Assembly (NCBI GenBank): GCA_900553765.1
Contig: USET01000049.1
Coordinates: forward strand, 1-7,389
Direction of reading: 5' to 3'
From: an uncultured Mycoplasmatota bacterium
Lineage (GTDB): Bacteria > Bacillota_I > Bacilli_A > RF39 > UBA660
DNA: 7,389 nt
Part shown: in pieces, positions 1 to 5,725 of the stretch
Layout: every line of letters starts with the position of its first letter
Position numbering within the stretch: position 1 is the first letter of the stretch
Notes under the pieces: model-generated
Database searches by the model: none
What the model was told of the DNA's origin: nothing
Seen by the model: only the letters and a program-made list of their open reading frames with translations
Translations under genes and position numbers: made by a program

Positions 1-1176
1 GACAACCGCCATAATAATATTAGCAAGTGTCACGTAGATAGCAACTGGTAAAACTTCTTTTGCACCTTCGATAAATGCATCTAAACCATCTTTGAATTTT
101 ACATTGTATAACCATCCAATTAGTAATGTAAGAATAATTAATACAATTCCAAGTTCTGTTATCGTCCAATATCCAAGTGGACTCAAACTTCCTAGAATAT
201 TTTGTAAAATTGCATATCCTTTAATTTCGACAGCCATAATAGATTCATAAATTTCTTCGAAAAGTGTAACTTCAAATCCATAACGCCAGTTAAACATTGC
301 AACTAATAAGAAAATAAATGTTAAAGCAAGTACGATGGCAAGAGGCCAAATACTCTTCTTTTTCTCCTCTTTTTCATTATAAAGAGGAATTGCTATTTTA
401 TCTTCTTTTGTTGCTTCAGCCTTAGTTGCAACAACTTTCTTCTCTTTTGTAGCCTTTGTATTTTTTGCAGTTTTCTTAGCGGCTTCTTTCTTCGTTGACT
501 TTTTCTCTACTTTTTCTGTCTTTGCAGCTTTTTTCTCTGCTTTTGCTTTTTCTTTTATTTCGATTTTCTTAAGACGTTTTGCACTCGTTACGTATAAGAT
601 AAATACGATCGTCGTAAGTGCTAACATTGCAAGTTTAACGAAAATACCATTGTTTACATCGATTCCAAAATAGTAATTGACGTATCCACATACATTAAAT
701 CCGTATGTAGAACCAATTGTTCCGACGATCATTGCACCGATCGTTGACATAAGTGCAGTCATCTTGTCATATCCAAGTAATAAAATTGCACTAATGAATA
801 ATGGAACAATAACTAAGATTGCGAAATTTAATCCTGAGATTGACGATAAAATCGCAAATAATACAATGCTAAGAATTAAAAATCTTTTTTCGTGCCCTTT
901 GAACTTCTTCGTCATTGCATTTAATAATTTTGTATATACCCCACTTTGATTCATGACTCCGTAAAGTCCACCAATCAAAAGTACGATAATTCCATAAATG
1001 GCATAGTTACTAACCGTAAGTAGTGGAACGCGGATAAGATCGAACAATCCCATAGGCGCTGTTACATCTAATGCGAATGTTCCACTAGCGTAACTTCCAA
1101 TTGGAATCAGCCAAGAAAGTACAACAAAGATTAAAAATACAATTCCTAATGCTTTTAATAAACCATACTTTTTCAT
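1..1176 (-). CDS. YfcC/DcuC-like membrane transporter, C-terminus outside window
   Basis: The frame stays open from ATG 1176-1174 to the window edge, giving 392 residues and no stop. The start is set by TAAGGAGGT (1190-1182), six bases upstream. Hydrophobic segments lie at about residues 5-29, 57-76, 99-135 (probably two), 139-160, 178-198, 277-296, 338-357 and 375-392, so this is a polytopic inner-membrane protein. The pattern of an N-terminal helix ending in SWLIPIGSY, a glycine-rich IGGLYGVMNQSG segment and a later long hydrophobic pair followed by LGYDKMTALMSTIGA resembles the YfcC/DcuC (C4-dicarboxylate carrier-like) group of the ion transporter superfamily. The substrate cannot be read from the sequence. 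Residues 200-274 form an unusual lysine-rich hydrophilic loop between two halves of the protein. It is transcribed divergently from the radical SAM gene. Alternatives are an NhaC-type or AbgT-type carrier. I am confident it is a transporter and only moderately confident of the family. Confidence 0.7.
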   Translation of the reverse strand, partial: MKKYGLLKALGIVFLIFVVLSWLIPIGSYASGTFALDVTAPMGLFDLIRVPLLTVSNYAIYGIIVLLIGGLYGVMNQSGVYTKLLNAMTKKFKGHEKRFLILSIVLFAILSSISGLNFAILVIVPLFISAILLLGYDKMTALMSTIGAMIVGTIGSTYGFNVCGYVNYYFGIDVNNGIFVKLAMLALTTIVFILYVTSAKRLKKIEIKEKAKAEKKAAKTEKVEKKSTKKEAAKKTAKNTKATKEKKVVATKAEATKEDKIAIPLYNEKEEKKKSIWPLAIVLALTFIFLLVAMFNWRYGFEVTLFEEIYESIMAVEIKGYAILQNILGSLSPLGYWTITELGIVLIILTLLIGWLYNVKFKDGLDAFIEGAKEVLPVAIYVTLANIIMAVV

Positions 1177-1210
1177 ATTCTACCTCCTTACTCATCATAT
1201 CACAATTGCC

Positions 1211-1220
1211 TTATAATATA
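1211..1220 (-). promoter_or_regulatory. possible -10 region for the transporter gene
   Basis: Read on the minus strand, 1220-1211 is TATATTATAA, which contains five-of-six matches to TATAAT. It lies about 20 bp upstream of the transporter's ribosome binding site. No convincing -35 hexamer sits 16-18 bp upstream, but that region consists of A-tracts on this strand, which could act as an UP-like element. A second candidate, TGATATGAT (1202-1194), would start transcription inside the ribosome binding site and is less likely. Confidence 0.3.
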
Positions 1221-1224
1221 AAGG

Positions 1225-1270
1225 TTTTTTGTCCTTTTTTCGTTTTTTTCATTATTTTTTCACAAAAAAA
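1225..1270. promoter_or_regulatory. phased A/T-tracts in divergent promoter region
   Basis: Five homopolymer runs follow one another: T6 at 1225-1230, T6 at 1235-1240, T7 at 1243-1249, T6 at 1255-1260 and A7 at 1264-1270. Their centres (1227.5, 1237.5, 1246, 1257.5, 1267) are spaced about 10 bp on average, close to one helical turn. A-tracts phased in this way are known to curve DNA. The element lies between the two divergent start sites, so it could serve both promoters as an UP-like element or a bend. That function is inference; the runs and their spacing are directly visible. Confidence 0.5.
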
Positions 1271-1289
1271 GTTCGAGAAATGATATCAT
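1259..1289 (+). promoter_or_regulatory. candidate promoter of the radical SAM gene
   Basis: TTCACA (1259-1264) matches the -35 consensus at five of six positions. TATCAT (1284-1289) matches the -10 consensus at five of six and is preceded by TG at 1281-1282, giving an extended -10 (TGnTATCAT). The 19-bp spacer is longer than ideal, but an extended -10 tolerates that. Predicted initiation near 1296 would leave only a very short leader before AAGGAGGT (1298-1305) and ATG 1311. Confidence 0.4.
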
Positions 1290-1310
1290 AAGAAATGAAG
1301 GAGGTTTCAC

Positions 1311-2264
1311 ATGAATCCATTTTTATACTCGAACACGAATAAAAGATACCACACTCTCACCTACGCATACGAGCAAAAATTTCATACCAAAGTATTTAAG
1401 ATTAGTTTAAACGGGGGCTTTTCATGTCCAAATCTCGATGGTACTGTTGGAACTGGTGGGTGTATTTACTGCTCTAAGCTCGGAAGTGGTGAATTTGCCG
1501 GAAGAAAAAACGATCACTTATTAAAACAATTTCAAGATGGCGTTTTAATGATGCAAAAGAAATGGCCAAGTGGTAAATATATCGGATATTTTCAAGCCCG
1601 TACCAATACGTACGCTCCCCTCTCTATTTTAAAAGAAAAATACGAACTGATTTTGAAACAACCCGGGGTCATTGGCCTTTCCATTGCAACGAGACCTGAT
1701 TCTATTACAGATGAATGTTTAGACTACCTAGAAGAACTTTCAAAACGAACTTATCTCACGGTAGAATTAGGATTGCAATCGATTCACGAAGAAACGATTC
1801 ATCTTATTAATCGATGTCATACACTAGAATGTTTTGAAACAATGGTGAAAAAATTAAGAGAGCGAAACATCAATGTCGTCGTTCACATTATCAATGGATT
1901 ACCATACGAAACAAAAGAAATGATGGTCGAAACAGCAAAGTATCTCAATCGTCTCGACATCCAAGGTGTTAAAATACATATGTTGCATATCATCAAAGAT
2001 ACTCCACTCGCTACACTGTATCAAAAGAAACCTTTTCATGTCTTAACAAGAGAAGAATATACGGATATCATATGCGATCAATTGGAACATCTCGATCCTA
2101 ATATCGTCATTCATAGAGTTACAGGTGATCCGAAAAAAGAGGATCTCATCGAACCTCTTTGGCTCTTAAAAAAATTTTGCGTCATGAACGAAATCGATAA
2201 AGAATTCGCAAGGCGCAATACTTATCAAGGATATTATTATAAAAAAGAAAGTTCTATCGTATGA
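1311..2264 (+). CDS. ytqA: radical SAM protein, TIGR01212 family (YtqA/YhcC-like)
   Basis: This 317-residue cytosolic protein has a full-length TIGR01212-type architecture. The N-terminal FKISLNGGFSCPN leads into a cysteine cluster C39-x11-C51-x2-C54 (GGCIYCS), the wide-spaced [4Fe-4S] site that binds S-adenosylmethionine in this family. Next come FQARTNTYAPL (94-104), GLSIATRPD (122-130) and VELGLQSIHE (151-160), radical-SAM barrel strands characteristic of this group. HRVTGDP (268-274) and EPLW (281-284) near the end are also family features. From memory, B. subtilis YtqA has been linked to mnm5s2U34 tRNA wobble modification together with the methyltransferase YtqB/MnmM; I could not verify that, and no ytqB homologue is next to this gene. 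The start is supported by AAGGAGGT five bases before ATG. The gene stands alone on the plus strand. Its last codons (SSIV, stop TGA) form the left arm of the terminator. Family assignment is firm, the reaction is not. Confidence 0.92.
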   Translation: MNPFLYSNTNKRYHTLTYAYEQKFHTKVFKISLNGGFSCPNLDGTVGTGGCIYCSKLGSGEFAGRKNDHLLKQFQDGVLMMQKKWPSGKYIGYFQARTNTYAPLSILKEKYELILKQPGVIGLSIATRPDSITDECLDYLEELSKRTYLTVELGLQSIHEETIHLINRCHTLECFETMVKKLRERNINVVVHIINGLPYETKEMMVETAKYLNRLDIQGVKIHMLHIIKDTPLATLYQKKPFHVLTREEYTDIICDQLEHLDPNIVIHRVTGDPKKEDLIEPLWLLKKFCVMNEIDKEFARRNTYQGYYYKKESSIV

Positions 2265-2276
2265 TAGAACTTTTTT
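2245..2276. terminator. bidirectional intrinsic terminator between convergent genes
   Basis: GTTCTATC (2251-2258) pairs perfectly with GATAGAAC (2263-2270) across the four-base loop GTAT, and flanking AAA/TTT extends the stem to 11 bp. On the plus strand it is followed by T6 (2271-2276); on the minus strand it is followed by TTTCTTTTTT (2250-2241). It can therefore stop the radical SAM gene from the left and the HerA-like gene from the right. The plus-strand stop TGA (2262-2264) is inside the hairpin, and the minus-strand stop TAA (2277-2275) abuts it. Confidence 0.9.
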
Positions 2277-4050
2277 ACGCTTTTCTTTCGATAAACCAAA
2301 TGTTGCTAACATCACAGCTATTAGATGATGGTTCTGGATCTGGCATTTTAAATTTAACAAGCACTGGAACTTTGAAGGCATTTCCAAATGCCATACAACT
2401 TCCTGGTTGTAAAATTTTAATCTTACGTATGATATCATCTGTTACGTTTGGAACCATATCTCTAATATATCCAACATCTTTCGGGTGTAACATCTTCAAA
2501 ATTAAGAAATTGTTACACTGCGAAATAACGGTTTCAGATAACTCACTCGGTCTCTGAGAAATTAATCCTAAAATAACTCCGTATTTACGTCCCTCTTTCG
2601 TGATACGTTCGAAAATATTATATCCGAGAAGGTTGATGTCGTTATCGTTTTGTACATAACGGTGAGCCTCCTCTAGAATAATATGGAAAGGAAACGATGC
2701 ACGTTGTTCTAATTCTTTCGCATAGTCGAATAATAACTTCGAATAAATCTTAGTTAAATTCTTTGCCATACGGTCATCTACGTAGTTGATATTAAAATTG
2801 ACAATCTGTGCTTTTCTTCCGTTCGGTGCTGTTAATAATTCATGAATATATTGTTGTTTTGTTACAAATTTTGGATAATCAAAATAAGCTCCATATTCAC
2901 CATTTACTAAAGAGTGTAATCTTACTTTCAACATGTTGACATCGTCGAAAATTTTCTCACTTTTTAAGACACCTTCTGCAATTAAAGCAAAATCAAATGC
3001 CATTTTTAAATCTTTTAAATTGTACATAAATGTTCCGTCAGGAAGTGTTAACTCTAGATCTTCTGCTAAGAACGACTCTATAAAGCTCGTAAGTAATTCC
3101 ATATCACGAATTTTCCCTGTCGCATCGATGAATAGACATTGCTTTAGTGGTCTTGAATATCCAGGTTGATAAATGATAGAATCCAAATTTAATTCCTTCG
3201 TATTATAGTAGGATAATACAGACATTACCTGGTCACGAATTTGAGCCGGTGGACGTCCACTTGAAAGAATATCCAAAACAGCACGTGCGATAATATCGTT
3301 TTTATGCTTGATAACTAAACTTTCTTCACGTCCAAAAATCGTAACAAGCTTTAACGCTTTTTCGATAATAGGTAACTGTGAATGTTTCTCTGCTCCAAGC
3401 AAAATAGCAACATCGTCTACACTTAGTAACCATAATGGAATTCTAAGCATCTCACTATCCCCGACATCCGGATTAGTCGTATATGCTTTGAAACTTACTT
3501 CTGGCGCTTTTTTATAAAGTTCTTTGAATGCTGAATGGTATTCTCCATACGCATCAAAGATAAATAGACTAGCACGATAAGGAACCACTGTTTTTTTCTC
3601 GAAGATATTTTGAATTACACGAGCAACACTACAAGATTTACCACTACCAGTATTTCCAAAAATAGCAAAGTGGTTTGCGAAGAAACCGTTGATATTAACT
3701 GCAACTTGTTGTCCAGCATAAACAGCACTCTCTCCTAAGATTAAATCTTTTTTCTCATTATAGTCATCTACACTGATGATCGTACCGATGTTTTCCTTTG
3801 GAACAAGCGTAACTCTCGCATTAAAAGCAGGTTTTCTAACAACTCCAAATACAAATCGATTGTTAATCATCTCACCTTGTAAGTTGACATATGCTACTCC
3901 ATCTTTGATATCGGATATTTCACCTACACTGATTTTTTCAGTATCTTGCATCAAAGCGTATAAGTTAATTAAATTTTGGGAAGTATTTAAATCGACACTC
4001 AACTTTACAAGTACGATATTTCCTTCCATTCCGATAATTTTTCCTAACAT
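2275..4050 (-). CDS. HerA-like ATPase / DNA translocase (HAS-barrel, DUF87 type)
   Basis: I start this 591-residue protein at ATG 4050, where AGAGAGGGA (4063-4055) gives a ribosome binding site and MLGKIIGMEGNIVLVK begins the usual N-terminal HAS-barrel. An in-frame ATG at 4086 would add 12 atypical residues and lies upstream of the -10 box. The HAS-barrel covers about residues 1-110. Walker A is GNTGSGKS (132-139). FDAYGEYH (about 165-172) is a typical strand after it. Walker B is IILEEAHRY (457-465). KEGRKYG (485-491) carries the likely arginine finger, followed by the hallmark SQRPSEL (498-504). A long helical insertion (about 190-400) lies between the Walker motifs. HerA proteins are hexameric pumps related to FtsK. 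Archaeal HerA works with the nuclease NurA, and bacterial relatives partner with Sir2 or nuclease proteins in phage defence. No partner is visible here: the neighbours are YqeH and a convergent radical SAM gene. Family assignment is firm; the physiological role is unknown. Confidence 0.88.
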   Translation of the reverse strand: MLGKIIGMEGNIVLVKLSVDLNTSQNLINLYALMQDTEKISVGEISDIKDGVAYVNLQGEMINNRFVFGVVRKPAFNARVTLVPKENIGTIISVDDYNEKKDLILGESAVYAGQQVAVNINGFFANHFAIFGNTGSGKSCSVARVIQNIFEKKTVVPYRASLFIFDAYGEYHSAFKELYKKAPEVSFKAYTTNPDVGDSEMLRIPLWLLSVDDVAILLGAEKHSQLPIIEKALKLVTIFGREESLVIKHKNDIIARAVLDILSSGRPPAQIRDQVMSVLSYYNTKELNLDSIIYQPGYSRPLKQCLFIDATGKIRDMELLTSFIESFLAEDLELTLPDGTFMYNLKDLKMAFDFALIAEGVLKSEKIFDDVNMLKVRLHSLVNGEYGAYFDYPKFVTKQQYIHELLTAPNGRKAQIVNFNINYVDDRMAKNLTKIYSKLLFDYAKELEQRASFPFHIILEEAHRYVQNDNDINLLGYNIFERITKEGRKYGVILGLISQRPSELSETVISQCNNFLILKMLHPKDVGYIRDMVPNVTDDIIRKIKILQPGSCMAFGNAFKVPVLVKFKMPDPEPSSNSCDVSNIWFIERKA

Positions 4051-4074
4051 AGAATCCCTCTCTATTCTTCTAAT

Positions 4075-4080
4075 ATTATA
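4075..4080 (-). promoter_or_regulatory. -10 box of the HerA-like gene
   Basis: The minus strand reads a perfect TATAAT at 4080-4075. The expected initiation point, near 4068, lies between the two candidate start codons and so favours translation from ATG 4050 with an 18-nt leader. The position 17 bp upstream for a -35 is occupied by the T-run of the yqeH terminator and does not match TTGACA, so the promoter is weak or -35 independent if real. Confidence 0.45.
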
Positions 4081-4092
4081 TACCAAAGAGCG

Positions 4093-4134
4093 AAAAAAAA
4101 AAAGAGAAATTCCTAATTAAATCAAAGAATCTCT
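4093..4134 (-). terminator. intrinsic terminator after yqeH
   Basis: On the minus strand AGAGATTC (4134-4127) pairs with GAATTTCTCT (4112-4103) using a two-base T bulge. The stem can be extended inward by T·G and T-A pairs. A run of eleven T follows (4103-4093). The last yqeH codons form the left arm, and the stop TAA (4119-4117) lies in the loop. Transcription of the HerA-like gene would need read-through or its own promoter. Confidence 0.75.
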
Positions 4135-5109
4135 CGTATATACACTCACACCTTTTAATGTAAATAGTGTCAATTTACAAGGTTTCATAATTTTGATGAA
4201 TCCAAATCCAGAAATCACTACATCTTCACGTTCGCAAACAGTAATTTCATGGCGTTCTAACTCTTGTAAACGATCCGTATTTTTATAATACCTCTCTACT
4301 TTTAACACGTTAGAAATATAATAAGTTACGCTATTTTGTGTTTTATAATCGACGCGAAGTAAAGAATCAATCACATGCGTCTGTGCATCCTTAATCTGAT
4401 AAGTTCTTGGGCGAATCTCTGATCTTGGTACGACTTTTTTCATCGTTGGATAGTCGATATATTCCAGCATGTTACCTTGATCCAAAATTCCAGGAGTATC
4501 GATAAAAGTCAATCCTTCTGAAATCGGAATCGTGATGAAATTCATCGTCGTCGACGGTAACATACTCGTCGTAATCTCTCTTTTTACGTCGCTATAATTA
4601 TAAATCATCTGATTCAACATCGTAGATTTTCCTGCATTCGTAAGTCCGACAACATAGACGTTAGGACTGGTTTGATACTTTTGAATTTTTTCGTAAAGTT
4701 CATCCATATGATCATTTTTTCTACTACTAATCATCACTTTATCGACAAATGGAATCTGAAAACGATCTACATATTGAAGTAGTTTAGAATCGTAAGTCGT
4801 TCGTGGCAACAAATCTCGCTTAGTAAGGACTAAAAGAAGTGGATTATGTAATGCACAAGCTATTTTTTGAATATCCGGATGAATGTGCATTAAATCTACA
4901 ACAAGCACTACAAGGTCGTTCGTTTCGTTAATTTTTTCTAATAACGTCATGAATTCTGTATTATCCTTTGCAATACTCTTATAGTCGTTATAATTTCGTA
5001 TACGAAAACAACGTTCGCATAACGTATGTTCCATATCGCTCACATAGCCCTCGATATTACGATCAGTTGTTTGTAGTACTGCTCCACACCCTTCACAATA
5101 CTTAGTCAT
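4117..5109 (-). CDS. yqeH: ribosome biogenesis GTPase YqeH
   Basis: YqeH is a circularly permuted GTPase that in B. subtilis is needed for 30S subunit/16S rRNA maturation. The 330-residue product shows the family order. An N-terminal treble-clef zinc finger has C5-x2-C8 and C31-x2-C34. The G4 motif TKRD (96-99) and a G5-like SSR (128-130) come before the G1/Walker A GLTNAGKS (155-162). G2 follows in LPSTTMNF (184-191), then G3 DTPG (204-207), and a C-terminal domain that in this family binds nucleic acid or the ribosome. The G2 loop reads PSTT where I expect PGTT. The protein is somewhat shorter than the roughly 366 residues I recall for B. subtilis. Its ATG overlaps the end of yqeG by 8 nt and has AAAGGAAAG (5122-5114) inside yqeG as ribosome binding site, so the two are translationally coupled. 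Confidence 0.95.
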   Translation of the reverse strand: MTKYCEGCGAVLQTTDRNIEGYVSDMEHTLCERCFRIRNYNDYKSIAKDNTEFMTLLEKINETNDLVVLVVDLMHIHPDIQKIACALHNPLLLVLTKRDLLPRTTYDSKLLQYVDRFQIPFVDKVMISSRKNDHMDELYEKIQKYQTSPNVYVVGLTNAGKSTMLNQMIYNYSDVKREITTSMLPSTTMNFITIPISEGLTFIDTPGILDQGNMLEYIDYPTMKKVVPRSEIRPRTYQIKDAQTHVIDSLLRVDYKTQNSVTYYISNVLKVERYYKNTDRLQELERHEITVCEREDVVISGFGFIKIMKPCKLTLFTLKGVSVYTRDSLI

Positions 5110-5623
5110 AATACTTTCCTTTCACAAACAAATCTTTCTCGCGAAGTTTATGCATAATTCTTTCTTCTAAAAAACGATTCACTTTCGTAAATACCATATC
5201 ATGCTTACTTACTGGATTAACTAAAACTGTCGTGATTCCTGCTTTATTTCCTCCAAGAATATCTGTAAGCATTTGATCCCCGATAATTGCAACTTCACTC
5301 TCTTCATAATGATACTTTTTCATCACTTTCTGAAACTTTGCACTTAGTGGTTTCATCGCACTAGAAATATATCCGATCGCTAATTGATCTGCGAATGCTT
5401 TTACTCTTTTTTTTGGACTATTAGAAAATAAAATTAATTGAAATCCCTGTTCCTTCAAATCTTCAAATAATTCTTTTATTTTCTTATTCGGCACTTTTAC
5501 GCTAGCTGGAACCAATGTATTATCTAAATCGAATAATAAACAATGAATTCCACTGGATTTCAATTTTTGATAATCGATGGTGTAAATACTTTTTTGATAT
5601 ACATCTGGAATGTATTTTTCCAT
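5102..5623 (-). CDS. yqeG: YqeG family HAD IIIA-type phosphatase
   Basis: This 173-residue soluble protein carries all four HAD motifs. Motif I is FDLDNT (31-36) with nucleophile D32 and acid/base D34. Motif II is LFSNS (65-69) with S67. The motif III lysine is K91 or K96 in MKPLSAKF. Motif IV is GDQMLTD (115-121) with D116 and D121. There is no large cap domain, as expected for subclass III. The family is related to yeast Gep4, and YqeG is reported as a phosphatidylglycerophosphate phosphatase; that substrate is a family-level inference here. The start is fixed by AAGGAGG (5636-5630) six bases before ATG. It is the first gene of a two-gene unit with yqeH, an arrangement conserved in Bacillota, and has its own promoter upstream. 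Confidence 0.93.
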   Translation of the reverse strand: MEKYIPDVYQKSIYTIDYQKLKSSGIHCLLFDLDNTLVPASVKVPNKKIKELFEDLKEQGFQLILFSNSPKKRVKAFADQLAIGYISSAMKPLSAKFQKVMKKYHYEESEVAIIGDQMLTDILGGNKAGITTVLVNPVSKHDMVFTKVNRFLEERIMHKLREKDLFVKGKYYD

Positions 5624-5658
5624 GAAATCCCTCCTTACTTCACCTTTGCATTGTTTTC

Positions 5659-5687
5659 ATTTTAGCACATATCTTCTTATTTTACAA
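5659..5687 (-). promoter_or_regulatory. promoter of yqeG-yqeH
   Basis: On the minus strand TTGTAA (5687-5682, four of six to TTGACA) is separated by exactly 17 bp from TAAAAT (5664-5659, five of six to TATAAT). TGC directly before the -10 makes it an extended -10. Initiation near 5652 would give a leader of about 30 nt containing the AAGGAGG site. This is the best-formed promoter in the window and makes yqeG-yqeH independent of clpB. Confidence 0.6.
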
Positions 5688-5693
5688 TATGAC

Positions 5694-5725
5694 AAAATAA
5701 AAATAAGAGGAAGTGATTCCTCCTA
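5694..5725 (-). terminator. intrinsic terminator after clpB
   Basis: On the minus strand GAGGAA (5722-5717) pairs with TTCCTC (5712-5707) around a four-base TCAC loop. A G·T wobble and two A/T pairs extend the stem to 9 bp. A T-rich tail (TTATTTTTATTTT, 5706-5694) follows. The clpB stop codon TAG (5725-5723) is the base of the left arm. Confidence 0.8.

Noticed and set aside
677..949. 90-residue plus-strand open frame
   Set aside because: It lies antisense within the transporter gene, has no ribosome binding site and its product looks like a shadow of membrane-protein codons.
1212..1217. Perfect TATAAT on the plus strand
   Set aside because: No -35 match lies 16-19 bp upstream, and it falls within the AT-rich box and transporter leader on the opposite strand; the extended -10 at 1281-1289 is better placed for the plus-strand gene.
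1255..1270. TTTTTTCACAAAAAAA as a possible hairpin terminator
   Set aside because: The stem is purely A/T with a three-base loop, and no gene ends into it from either side.
1101..1283. 60-residue plus-strand open frame running through the divergent intergenic region
   Set aside because: It covers the start of the transporter in antisense and its C-terminal half is encoded by the T-tracts (runs of phenylalanine), with no ribosome binding site.
2262..2264. Possible UGA recoding as in mycoplasmas
   Set aside because: TGA ends the radical SAM protein at its expected length and tryptophan is encoded by TGG, so the standard code holds.
2261..2557. 98-residue plus-strand frame beginning at the ATG next to the radical SAM stop
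   Set aside because: The ATG overlaps the TGA in a coupling-like ATGA, but it sits in the terminator loop, has no ribosome binding site and is antisense to the conserved end of the HerA-like protein.
4051..4086. Upstream ATG (4086) for the HerA-like gene, adding MVYNIRRIERDS
   Set aside because: The start would overlap the TATAAT box and lie upstream of the predicted transcription start, with only T-rich sequence before it; the ATG at 4050 has the ribosome binding site and matches the domain start.
2275..5109. Defence island reading of HerA-like ATPase plus neighbours
   Set aside because: YqeH, YqeG and ClpB are core housekeeping genes, there is no nuclease, methylase, integrase or repeat nearby, and codon usage looks uniform by eye.
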